Positions 15,177 to 22,958 of a stretch of DNA of 34,244 nucleotides are shown piece by piece. Source of the stretch: Gammaproteobacteria bacterium (GTDB lineage: Bacteria; Pseudomonadota; Gammaproteobacteria; GRL18); assembly GCA_016744375.1 (NCBI GenBank), contig JADGEM010000048.1, positions 1 to 34,244 on the forward strand, written 5' to 3'. The notes beneath the pieces were generated by a model, which saw nothing but the letters and a program-made list of their open reading frames with translations, had not been told where the DNA came from and did no database searches. The position numbers and the translations under genes are program-made. Numbering within the stretch: the stretch's first letter is position 1; the number at the start of each line of letters is the position of its first letter.

Positions 15177-16394
15177 TCACACTCTGACGGGATGTATATC
15201 TGCAGTACTGGCATATCGAAACACAAACCCAGCTAATACACTTAAAATAGCAAACCCTGCCACGAGAGGAAGTATATTACCATCATACAAACGGCCAACA
15301 AGAATGCCAGGTGGCACTGAAATAAAAGTAGAGAGTGAACCCACAACCGCAGCGCCAATACCCGCAATATGTCCCAACGGTTCCATTGCCATGGCTCCAA
15401 GATTTCCAAACAGCAACCCAATGCAAAAAAAGATGATAAGTCCATAGGTCATAAAGCTGTAGAATGGGGGAAGTCCATCATAGGTAAAGGCAAAAATAAA
15501 GAAGATGGAAGACACTACAGAAATTGTGTTAATAGCATGGCCACTGATTTCACGCATTCCAAAGCGCATAACCAGCCGTGCATTTAAAAATGAGGCCAGA
15601 CCAATGGAAAGAGCAAAAAGAGCAAAATAGAGTGCAAAAGCATCTCCAGTTTGGTATGCATCCTGGAAAATCTTTTGTGCAGAACTCAAATAGCCCAGAA
15701 AAGCACCAAATATAATCCCTGATACTATGGTATAAGCAAATGCTGTACGATTGAGACAGGTCTCTTTAATTCCTTTATAAATATGTTGCAGCGAAAAAGG
15801 AACACGCGCATGACGTGGCAGTGTTTCTTCTTGTCGAATACTGAACCATAGTAATATCAGCAAGGCAAAAATCAAAAAACAAACAAAAATGGCCTGCCAT
15901 TGCCAAAAGTACAAGATACCTTCTCCAATAGCAGGAGCAATGACTGGAACAAAAATAAACACACTCATGATAAAGGACATGACCTGTGCCATCTCACGGC
16001 CTTCGTACCGATCCCTGATAAGCGCTATAGAAACGATACGAGGCCCTGCAGCACCGAGCCCTTGTAAAAATCGACCCATAAGCATGGTTGTAAGGTCTGT
16101 GCTGAAAATGGAGAGGATACATCCAGCAATATAAAGAGTAAAACCAATGTAAATAGCATTTTTACGGCCGATACTGTCAGAAAGTGGGCCATAGACAATC
16201 TGGCCGAAAGCCATCCCGGTAAAAAGTATGGAAATGATAAGCTGATTGTCATTACTATCAGCAACATTGAGTGCCTGCCCAATTTCTCCTAGTGCAGGAA
16301 GTGTGGCATCGATAGCCAGTGCAGTCATGGCTGTCATCATTGCCATAATAAAAACAAATTCGATGAAAGAGACTTTGTTTTTATGAAGAGTCAT
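15177..16394 (-). CDS. Bcr/CflA-type MFS multidrug transporter
   Basis: 405 residues with about 12 membrane segments, the usual size for drug:H+ antiporters of the Bcr/CflA subfamily. Diagnostic features are the TM1 stretch ALAIDATLPALGEIGQAL, the loop 2-3 motif A variant GPLSDSIGRK, and the TM4 stretch GRFLQGLGAAGPRIVSIALIRD. It should export toxic small molecules across the inner membrane. AAGG lies 8-9 nt before the ATG. It is convergent with the TlpA fusion gene and divergent from the SLC13 gene, and it stands alone. Confidence 0.9.
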   Translation of the reverse strand: MTLHKNKVSFIEFVFIMAMMTAMTALAIDATLPALGEIGQALNVADSNDNQLIISILFTGMAFGQIVYGPLSDSIGRKNAIYIGFTLYIAGCILSIFSTDLTTMLMGRFLQGLGAAGPRIVSIALIRDRYEGREMAQVMSFIMSVFIFVPVIAPAIGEGILYFWQWQAIFVCFLIFALLILLWFSIRQEETLPRHARVPFSLQHIYKGIKETCLNRTAFAYTIVSGIIFGAFLGYLSSAQKIFQDAYQTGDAFALYFALFALSIGLASFLNARLVMRFGMREISGHAINTISVVSSIFFIFAFTYDGLPPFYSFMTYGLIIFFCIGLLFGNLGAMAMEPLGHIAGIGAAVVGSLSTFISVPPGILVGRLYDGNILPLVAGFAILSVLAGFVFRYASTADIHPVRV

Positions 16395-16440
16395 TCTTTA
16401 AACCTTATATAGGTAGACATTATATGTAATGAAAAAATTA

Positions 16441-16455
16441 TCGTTTAACTAACGA
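16441..16455. promoter_or_regulatory. Short palindrome in the MFS/SLC13 divergent region
   Basis: TCGTT (16441-16445) and AACGA (16451-16455) flank TAACT, 47 bp before the MFS start and 100 bp before the SLC13 start. It may be a shared operator, but 5-bp arms are weak evidence. Confidence 0.25.
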
Positions 16456-16556
16456 CAGCTTTAGTTACCGCTATTTTGGATATTCTAAATGAAAACATGA
16501 TAGCATTACTAAAAAGAAATAGATTCCAGTTAAGTCTGTATTAATGAGCGATATGA

Positions 16557-17981
16557 ATGCATCTGTTTAATAAAAAAGTAAAAAATGAATACAGAATCTC
16601 CATAAAGACTCTGATTTATGCAATGGTTTTTTTGATGATCATTGTTTCAATTGTCCTATTATTATTTTTTCACCCCTCTTTTTTAACTGAAGATGAATCA
16701 AGAATTAGTGCATTACTCCTGCTTATTATTGCTTTATGGGCCACGAGTATCATACCAGAACATATTACAGCCCTGCTGTTTTTTTTCTGCACCATTATTT
16801 TTTCAATGGCTCCAGTTGACGTGGTGTTTTCTGGATTTACATCAGCCGTATACTGGTTGGTTTTTGCAGGTCTTATTATTGGGGTAGCGATTAATGAAAC
16901 AGGTTTAGGAAAACGGTTTGCTGACCAGATTGTTATACACCTTGAAGGCAGCTATCTAAAAATCATTGCAGGAGTAGTTCTCATTGCCGTCATTTTTAGT
17001 TTCTTAATGCCGTCTGCAATGGGCAGGGTTATATTATTAATACCAATTGCTCTGGGTATTGCCGAACATTTTGGTTTTTCTGCTGGCTCTAATGGTCGAA
17101 CCGCTATTATACTCGCTGCAATTTTTGGGACATTTATTCCTGCATTTTCAATCCTTCCAGCAAATGTTGCCAACATGATTCTTGCTGGTCTTGCTGAGAA
17201 CCAATTCAACTTTTCATTTCTGTACGGGGAGTATTTACTCCTGCATTTTCCCATTTTAGGCATGCTCAAAGCGGTGACAATTATTCTATTATTGATTTGG
17301 CTTTATCCAGACATCCCCTCAGAAAAACAATATCGAGAATTATCGGTCAGCAGAAGAATAACAAAAAATGAATCAATACTACTCTCACTGATTATTCTGC
17401 TCTTATTTCTTTGGGGCAGTGATTTTATTCATCATATTTCACCCGCCTGGATTGCATTGGGTGGTGCAATATTCTTGTTATTACCTGGCATTAATATTGT
17501 AAACCCCAAAGCATTTCATGAGAAAATTAATTTTTCATCCTTATTATTTGTGGCTGGTATTTTAGGCTTTGGTGGTGTTATCAGTTATTCTGGTATTGGT
17601 GATATTATGGCACAAAGGTTTTTGTCGATATTACCTATGGAGCAAGGTGAAAATTTTATCAACTTCATGCTGCTTAATTTTATGGCCACCATAACTGGTT
17701 TTATGACCACATTACCGGGAGTACCTGCGGTATTAACCCCCTTGTCAGCGCAACTCTCACAAGCAACGGACTTGCCATTAGAAAGTGTTGTGATGACTCA
17801 GGTCATTGGCTTTTCTACCGTTATGTTCCCCTATCAAGCGCCTCCAATATTAGTCGGTCTGAAAATGGCAGGAGAGAATATTTCCAGTGCAATAAAATTT
17901 TGTTTTTGGTTAACTGTAGTAAGTCTGTTGGTTTTAATGCCCTGCAATTATTTCTGGTGGCAGCTGATGGATATGTTCTAA
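16557..17981 (+). CDS. SLC13 (DASS) family sodium:anion symporter-like permease
   Basis: 474 residues with ~11-12 membrane segments, matching the size of bacterial divalent-anion/Na+ symporters. It has two repeated halves. The first contains LLLIIALWATSIIPEHITALLFF and a re-entrant region with SFLMPSAMGRVILLIPIALG. The second contains GFMTTLPGVPAVLTPL and, late, TVMFPYQAPPILVGLKMAG, in the place of the second SNT-type substrate/sodium site. The classical Ser-Asn-Thr motifs are not preserved exactly (S-A-M-G-R and T-L-P-G-V), so the substrate may differ from succinate or citrate. The start ATG has no obvious ribosome site. Confidence 0.82.
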   Translation: MHLFNKKVKNEYRISIKTLIYAMVFLMIIVSIVLLLFFHPSFLTEDESRISALLLLIIALWATSIIPEHITALLFFFCTIIFSMAPVDVVFSGFTSAVYWLVFAGLIIGVAINETGLGKRFADQIVIHLEGSYLKIIAGVVLIAVIFSFLMPSAMGRVILLIPIALGIAEHFGFSAGSNGRTAIILAAIFGTFIPAFSILPANVANMILAGLAENQFNFSFLYGEYLLLHFPILGMLKAVTIILLLIWLYPDIPSEKQYRELSVSRRITKNESILLSLIILLLFLWGSDFIHHISPAWIALGGAIFLLLPGINIVNPKAFHEKINFSSLLFVAGILGFGGVISYSGIGDIMAQRFLSILPMEQGENFINFMLLNFMATITGFMTTLPGVPAVLTPLSAQLSQATDLPLESVVMTQVIGFSTVMFPYQAPPILVGLKMAGENISSAIKFCFWLTVVSLLVLMPCNYFWWQLMDMF

Positions 17982-18031
17982 CAAATATGCTTTCTCTTTA
18001 TCATACCTGTGCTTTCATCAACTTTCTGTCA

Positions 18032-18646
18032 TCAACGCTCTGCCAGAGCCAGTTTGACACCTAATGCTGCAAAAATGACCGCAAATGTTCGTTGTGTATT
18101 TTTTATAATTTTAGGTGAGCTGACCACATAAATTCTTACTCCATTGGCAAACAAGCCATATAATATAAAAATAAATAATGTCATCCCCATGAAAATACTA
18201 CTGAGTAAGAGCATGTCAATAATAGGTGCCTGAGTTTGGACGGGCAAAAATTGTGGTAAAAATGCCAGAAAAAATAATGACAATTTAGGGTTTAGAATAT
18301 TGATTAGAAATCCTCTGAGGCTGATAGAGTATGCATTCCTCACATTCTTTTTATCTTCTAACTTTATGGCCCCTGTTTCTTGCCACATAGACCAGGCAAG
18401 ATAGAGCAGATAAGCAACACCAATGAATTTAATCACTTGAAACATTATTGCGCTCATATGGAGAATGGTTGCCAAACCCAAAACGCTGGCGCATAAATGT
18501 GGAATAATTCCAGCCGTACACCCCAATGCAGCAAAGATACTCGCTCGCCAGCCTTGAAACAGTCCGGTTGATATTGTGTAAATAACGCCAGTGCCAGGAA
18601 TTAAAACAACAATTAATGATGTGATAAGAAATTCAGAACTAAACAT
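18032..18646 (-). CDS. LysE/RhtB-family amino-acid exporter
   Basis: 204 residues with six predicted membrane helices. It shows the N-terminal (L/I)-(I/V)-P-G-(P/T)-G stretch (LIPGTGVIYTI) and the central GFLINILNPK loop typical of RhtB-type exporters, and the LPQFL segment after it. AAGGTG lies 7 nt before the ATG. It is downstream of and on the same strand as the CadC-like regulator, with a gap of about 107 nt, so they could be co-transcribed. A second member of the family sits at 21255. Confidence 0.9.
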   Translation of the reverse strand: MFSSEFLITSLIVVLIPGTGVIYTISTGLFQGWRASIFAALGCTAGIIPHLCASVLGLATILHMSAIMFQVIKFIGVAYLLYLAWSMWQETGAIKLEDKKNVRNAYSISLRGFLINILNPKLSLFFLAFLPQFLPVQTQAPIIDMLLLSSIFMGMTLFIFILYGLFANGVRIYVVSSPKIIKNTQRTFAVIFAALGVKLALAER

Positions 18647-18753
18647 TTATTTTCACCTTTTGTTAATAAATTCCTGAACCTTTGATACTAAAGCTATGAT
18701 TCAACAACGTCAAATGTATGGCCCTTTAACTTAAGCTCATAATTCACCTTATT

Positions 18754-20379
18754 TCATTTGATGCCAGCCAGAAGCAGATTATCAATAATACTCTGTCGCT
18801 TATCTTTATCTTTGATTGGAAATATTCGGGGAATATCATCCAATGAAAAATCTGGTGCAATAATATCAAGTTGTTCAGCTGCCCATTCGGCTTCATCTTT
18901 CATACCTAAGCGACTCAGTGTTGCTATTAACATCACATGGGATGTGAGTAAACTGTAGTTTTTTTCCATAGCATCCTGCAGCGATGAGAGGGCTTTTTCA
19001 TTTTCTCCCAATAAATAATAGGCCTGCCCCAAAGCCGAAGCATAGGGTGCTGGATAATAGGGATTGAGATGCATCACATTGCGTAATATATCCACTCCTT
19101 TGCTCTCATTGTCGCTATAAATATAACTTTCAGCCAGAGTGGCACGACCATCCATATAATTTGGGTTCAGAGCCAATGATTGATTTGCCGATTCAATTGC
19201 CAGATTATATTGATGTTGATTAACTCTCACATAAGCTAATGCCCAATGTGACTGTGGCAGTTCCTTATCAATACTAATGGCTTTTTCTGCCTTCTCTGTG
19301 GCAATAGCAAGAGAGTTTTCATTCTCAGAATCCCAGTGGTAACGGTAGGCATCAGCATAAGTCAATGACTGTGCACCATATGCTCTTGCAAACGCAGGAT
19401 CAGTCTCAATGGCTTTCTGGAAATACTGTCTGGCCATCAAGTTTGCTGTTTTTGTATGTTGAACATAGAGTGATTGTCCTTTCAGGAAAAAGTCATAGGC
19501 TTCAATACTGCGGGTAAATTTTTGTGAAACCCGCCTTTTTTCTTCTTCAGTCAATTTAATTGACAAAGTGGATACAATTTGGGACGTAATAGCATCTTGT
19601 ACTTTGAATATTTCGGTAATTTCCAGGTCATAATTTTCTGCCCATAACTGGTGTTGAGTCGTATTATCAATCAAACGTACATTGACGCGTAGTGTATTTT
19701 CAGCACGCTGCACACTCCCTAACAAACTATAGCGAATGTTCCGTAGACTCTTCGTCTTGTTGTTTTGTGGTTGATCACTGGGCGTTGCAATGACCTGTAA
19801 GCCTGACAGCTTAGACAGTGCCGTACGAATATCAGCAGTTATACCATTACTAAAATAGGCCTGATTAGCAACATGACTCAGGTTTTCAAACTGGAACACA
19901 GCAATTGAAGGTAATTTACCCAGAGGAACCGGAAAATCACTTATTTTTTTGTTAAAGGAATACAGCAGAATACTGACTAACAGCAATACAAAAGCTAACA
20001 AGATGCTTATTTTCTTAATAAACCAGTTTGCTCGACCCTTATTCTCTGTAGAATGAGTCTTACTGGCTTTATCCCAATGGACGGGGGCTATCAGGCGATA
20101 GCCTTTTTTTGTCACCGTTTCAATGTATTGGGGTTGACGAGAATTATCTCCCAGAGCTTTTCTCAACCTTGTCAGACAAGTAGTCAGTGCATCATAGCCC
20201 GTAACTTGATCAGCCCAGACCGCTGTCTCTAATTGTTCACGACTCATAACATCACCTTGATGACTGGCAAGAAACACCAGCAAGGCCATGACTTTGCTTT
20301 CCAGTTTAATTTGCTGCTCATCAGATGTTATTTGATTTCCATCAACATCCACATACCACTTTGAGACATAAAAATTCAT
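18754..20379 (-). CDS. CadC-like membrane regulator with TolB-like and TPR domains
   Basis: 541 residues. An OmpR/PhoB-type winged helix occupies ~10-100 (SREQLETAVW, then the recognition region LTTCLTRLRKALGD and the wing YIETVTKKGYRL). One membrane helix is at ~122-142. The periplasmic part begins PSIAVFQFENLS, a FlgO/TolB-amino-terminal-like domain (~155-275), then TPR repeats to ~515 (e.g. FQKAIETDPAFARAYGAQS, YNLAIESANQSLALNPNY). Such one-component regulators bind DNA from the membrane in response to an extracytoplasmic signal. The gene is divergent from the haem-binding HbpS-like gene across a 213-bp gap, which makes that gene and itself the likely targets. Confidence 0.88.
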   Translation of the reverse strand: MNFYVSKWYVDVDGNQITSDEQQIKLESKVMALLVFLASHQGDVMSREQLETAVWADQVTGYDALTTCLTRLRKALGDNSRQPQYIETVTKKGYRLIAPVHWDKASKTHSTENKGRANWFIKKISILLAFVLLLVSILLYSFNKKISDFPVPLGKLPSIAVFQFENLSHVANQAYFSNGITADIRTALSKLSGLQVIATPSDQPQNNKTKSLRNIRYSLLGSVQRAENTLRVNVRLIDNTTQHQLWAENYDLEITEIFKVQDAITSQIVSTLSIKLTEEEKRRVSQKFTRSIEAYDFFLKGQSLYVQHTKTANLMARQYFQKAIETDPAFARAYGAQSLTYADAYRYHWDSENENSLAIATEKAEKAISIDKELPQSHWALAYVRVNQHQYNLAIESANQSLALNPNYMDGRATLAESYIYSDNESKGVDILRNVMHLNPYYPAPYASALGQAYYLLGENEKALSSLQDAMEKNYSLLTSHVMLIATLSRLGMKDEAEWAAEQLDIIAPDFSLDDIPRIFPIKDKDKRQSIIDNLLLAGIK

Positions 20380-20592
20380 ATTAAATCGATTTTTCCATGT
20401 GTTAACATCTAAGGCAAGAAGGACTATCCTATTGTTTTATAATGACTTATGGTTTCGTCATATACTTGTTAGAGTTCAGACATAACTTTACAGCCATTTT
20501 AAGTTATAAATGGTACCTGATTTAGGTATAGTACTCTGGATGTCATGAAAGCATTCATTCAAACATTTTAACAGTAAAATAGGAAAAATAAG

Positions 20593-21075
20593 ATGAAATT
20601 TATAACAACGTTAATTCTAATGTTAGTTTCCAGCATGGCACATGCCGATGAGGGATTAATGGTCAGCACTAAAAACTTATCATTATCAACTGCAACAACA
20701 ATTGCACAAGCTGCTATTGTTGCCTGTACCAAGAAAGGCATCCAAATTGGTGTCACTGTAGTTGACAGACAAGGCGTTGTTCAGGTGACTTTACGTGACA
20801 CGATTGCCGCACAAATTACAGTACCTATCAGTAAGGGCAAGGCTTATACTGCTGTTAATTTTAATGCCGCAACCTCAGCACTTGGGGATCGAGCAAATGG
20901 CCCAGTTGGCCGTGCACCTGGAATCATAATGTCTGCTGGAGGATTACCAATTCAAGTGGGTGGCTCATTGGTTGGTGGTGTTGGCGTGAGTGGTGCACCA
21001 TCAGGAGAAACTGATGAATTTTGTGCTCAAGCCGGAATCGACGCTGTCATTGACGATCTTGAAATGTCTATGTAA
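20593..21075 (+). CDS. Exported GlcG/HbpS-like haem-binding protein
   Basis: 160 residues. A Sec signal peptide is cleaved after AHA near residue 18. The mature domain follows the GlcG/HbpS fold: LSTATTIAQAAIVACTKKG helix, GVTVVDRQGVV strand pair, SKGKAYTAVNF helix, and the glycine-rich QVGGSLVGGVGVSGAPSGETDEFCA hairpin-helix, with two Cys residues that could form a disulfide. HbpS in Streptomyces binds haem and modulates a redox-sensing two-component system. Proteobacterial periplasmic versions are little studied. AGGA lies 8 nt before the ATG. Opposite the CadC-like gene, it may be that regulator's target or signal donor. Confidence 0.85.
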   Translation: MKFITTLILMLVSSMAHADEGLMVSTKNLSLSTATTIAQAAIVACTKKGIQIGVTVVDRQGVVQVTLRDTIAAQITVPISKGKAYTAVNFNAATSALGDRANGPVGRAPGIIMSAGGLPIQVGGSLVGGVGVSGAPSGETDEFCAQAGIDAVIDDLEMSM

Positions 21076-21095
21076 AAACTAGGGTTCCAATTATC

Positions 21096-21115
21096 GGGGC
21101 AGGCTACCCTGCTCC
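21096..21115 (+). repeat. Strong hairpin after the HbpS-like gene
   Basis: GGGGCAGG (21096-21103) and CCTGCTCC (21108-21115) form an 8-bp stem with one G-U pair and a CTAC tetraloop, 20 nt after the stop. No T-run follows, so it probably acts as a 3'-end stabiliser or a weak terminator. Confidence 0.5.
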
Positions 21116-21179
21116 TGAAATCTATGACTTATTCTTAAGATCCAGATAAAATACAGGATAATTGAACAATAATTGACAA

Positions 21180-21208
21180 CTCCTGGATAGATTTGACAGG
21201 AGATTTTT
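21180..21208 (+). terminator. Candidate rho-independent terminator
   Basis: CTCCTG (21180-21185) and CAGGAG (21197-21202) form a 6-bp stem with an 11-nt loop, followed by ATTTTT. It would end the HbpS-like transcript before the LysE-type gene at 21255. Confidence 0.5.
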
Positions 21209-21254
21209 AATGTATGGTCAGTGCCCTTGTAGAGCAATAAAATAGGTATCAAAC

Positions 21255-21881
21255 ATGGATATTGGACTTTATTTAATTTTTCTTGTCACCACGGTGATGC
21301 TAATCCTGGTTCCCGGCCCTGCAGCCATTACCGTGGCAGCACAAGGGGCAAGTTACAGTCCGAGCAAAGCATTTCCAGGCGTTCTCGGTGTTGCAAGTGC
21401 CGATGTGATTTTTTTTGCTCTTTCTGCGACAGGTATCGCCTCACTGATTCTCACCTCAAACCTGTTGTTTTCCATAATCAAATGGTTTGGTGTTATCTAT
21501 CTTCTGTATCTTGGTGCCACAGCTTTGTTTAGTAAGTCAGGTGCAATCAAAATCAATAAAAAGGTAACAAAAACTAGCCGTACCAAGTTGTTCTCTCAGG
21601 GGTTGATTGTTCAACTTGCAAATCCGAAAGCATTGATGTACTTCTCCGCCCTACTTCCACAGTTCATTGATCCTGGGGAACCAATTTTATTTCAAATGTT
21701 TCTTATGGGCACTTCATGCCTTCTCGCCGATATTCTGGTCTATACTCTTTTCAGCCACATGGGCGATCGTTTAGCTAAGCAAAAAATGAAGTCATGGGCA
21801 ATTAACTTAATCAACAAAGCAGCGGGCATTACTTTGATTGCAACTGGGATTAAAATGGCTTCGTTGGAATATAGGAATTAG
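21255..21881 (+). CDS. LysE/RhtB-family amino-acid exporter
   Basis: 208 residues with six predicted membrane helices. It has the family start motif LVPGPAAITV, the GLIVQLANPKALMYF loop and the LLPQFIDP stretch, which is closer to the RhtB consensus than the paralogue at 18032. AGG lies about 8 nt upstream of the ATG. It faces the cytochrome pair convergently with 29 nt between stops and no visible terminator. The substrate is probably an amino acid or derivative. Confidence 0.92.
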   Translation: MDIGLYLIFLVTTVMLILVPGPAAITVAAQGASYSPSKAFPGVLGVASADVIFFALSATGIASLILTSNLLFSIIKWFGVIYLLYLGATALFSKSGAIKINKKVTKTSRTKLFSQGLIVQLANPKALMYFSALLPQFIDPGEPILFQMFLMGTSCLLADILVYTLFSHMGDRLAKQKMKSWAINLINKAAGITLIATGIKMASLEYRN

Positions 21882-21910
21882 TCTGACAGTAAACATCACT
21901 CTATCATTGA

Positions 21911-22354
21911 CTAATCAACTTTAAACATCTCATGACAAGCAAGGCATTGCTGCATTATTTCACCGGTGAAGAGAGTCAATGTTTCCATATCATCTGTTTC
22001 AGCACGAATAACGAGTTCCTCAAACATCATGTGAGTTGGACCTCCAATTTCCTGAAAAGTTTTTGGAATTTTTGATTTTACCGATTCCGGAGTGGCTCTT
22101 GCCATCCTATTTCCTGAATAACGAGCAGATTTAATAATTTTTTCTGGATTATTCTCCCCAATACCAGAAATGATACCTTGAATACTAGCAAGCATTTGGC
22201 GCATTTCACTCAGAAATTCTATTTTTTCAGTTTCTGTCAATTTCAAAGAGATTCGTTGGTCTATTGTTTGTATTTCTTTACTTTCTGCCCAGGCATTAGC
22301 TGAAGTCATAACAAATAAACAGGTTATAATAAAAAAAGTTACTTTTATTTTCAT
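21911..22354 (-). CDS. Cytochrome c'-type four-helix haem protein
   Basis: 147 residues from the ATG at 22354. A longer frame to 22399 would run into the upstream gene and put extra residues before a clean signal peptide (MKIKVTFFIITC, cleavage near AWA). The single haem c site CLACH is at residues 137-141, close to the C-terminus, as in cytochromes c' and c556, which are four-helix bundles. The preceding helix reads F-T-G-E-I-M-Q-Q. Possible roles are NO binding or small-scale electron transfer. It starts 5 nt after the stop of the other cytochrome gene without its own ribosome site, so translational coupling is likely. Confidence 0.8.
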   Translation of the reverse strand: MKIKVTFFIITCLFVMTSANAWAESKEIQTIDQRISLKLTETEKIEFLSEMRQMLASIQGIISGIGENNPEKIIKSARYSGNRMARATPESVKSKIPKTFQEIGGPTHMMFEELVIRAETDDMETLTLFTGEIMQQCLACHEMFKVD

Positions 22355-22359
22355 GGCAA

Positions 22360-22794
22360 CTATTGGTGTATTTTGTATGCAATATGACAAGCGACACATT
22401 GTTGCATAACTTCTGATAAAGCACCGAAAGCTTTCTCCAAACCACCATCAACTTCAGCATCTCTGGCTGCTATTGCAAATCGGCTGGCAGCATGATGCAT
22501 TTCTGTACCAATAATAGCCATTCCTTTAGGCATTAGTTTTCCCATATGACTAGCACCATGTGAGTCCATTGCTGACATACCTAAACGTTGTTCAGCTATA
22601 TCAGCAGCTGCATCAAATTGCTGTACAGAAAGTTGTTGAGTAATGGTTTGAAGTGCTGAAAGATGATCACGCATATTTGCCATCATGTGCTCTTGCATCA
22701 TCGGTGGAAAATCGACATGTATGCGTGTATCACTCGCAATAGATGGTAGAGTATACATAACGAATAATAACACTATAAAATATTTTAAAAACAT
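22360..22794 (-). CDS. Methionine-rich cytochrome c'-like protein
   Basis: 144 residues from the ATG at 22794; a GTG at 22827 would only add residues in front of the signal peptide. The signal peptide (MFLKYFIVLLFVMYTLPSIA) is followed by a Met/His-rich segment FPPMMQEHMMANMRDH and a four-helix pattern. The haem site CVACH is at residues 133-137, near the C-terminus. The Met-rich start could supply an axial ligand or bind copper. It is the first gene of a two-cytochrome operon and shares the (M)QQC-x-ACH ending with its partner, so the two probably arose by duplication and then diverged strongly. Confidence 0.8.
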   Translation of the reverse strand: MFLKYFIVLLFVMYTLPSIASDTRIHVDFPPMMQEHMMANMRDHLSALQTITQQLSVQQFDAAADIAEQRLGMSAMDSHGASHMGKLMPKGMAIIGTEMHHAASRFAIAARDAEVDGGLEKAFGALSEVMQQCVACHIAYKIHQ

Positions 22795-22847
22795 AATAAT
22801 TACCAATATATTGAAAAGAATTAACACCTGAAAGTACTGTATAAGAA

Positions 22848-22958
22848 TTATTGCTTAAACGCAAATTCGGAACGCCTAACAGCCGACAAATTATCAATTA
22901 CAATCATATTAGAAAATATACCCAGCCCACCTGCTGATGCACCAATCAGACTATTTTT
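22848..22958 (-). other. 36-codon open stretch in frame after the chemoreceptor stop
   Basis: Directly after the chemoreceptor's TAA the same frame stays open to a TAA at 22848-22850. It reads like a hydrophobic helix (LIGASAGGLGIFSNMIVI) followed by NLSAVRRSEFAFKQ. It has no start codon near its beginning other than an internal ATG, and no ribosome site. It may be a degraded gene fragment or chance; there is no stop-codon readthrough signal I can identify. Confidence 0.25.

Noticed and set aside
15242..16282. Open frames overlapping the Bcr/CflA transporter on both strands
   Set aside because: They are fully contained in the transporter gene, with no start signals and no recognisable domains.
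18758..18958. 66-codon plus-strand frame opposite the CadC-like gene
   Set aside because: It lies inside the end of a well-supported gene, with no ribosome site and no recognisable features.
21173..21218. Two TTGACA boxes before the second LysE-type gene
   Set aside because: Neither has a -10 box at 16-18 nt; the best match, TATGGT, is only 14 nt from the second box.
22861..22958. Possible c-di-GMP riboswitch near the cytochrome and chemoreceptor genes
   Set aside because: The conserved CGCAAAGC core and its tetraloop-receptor pairing are absent here and in the other leaders examined.
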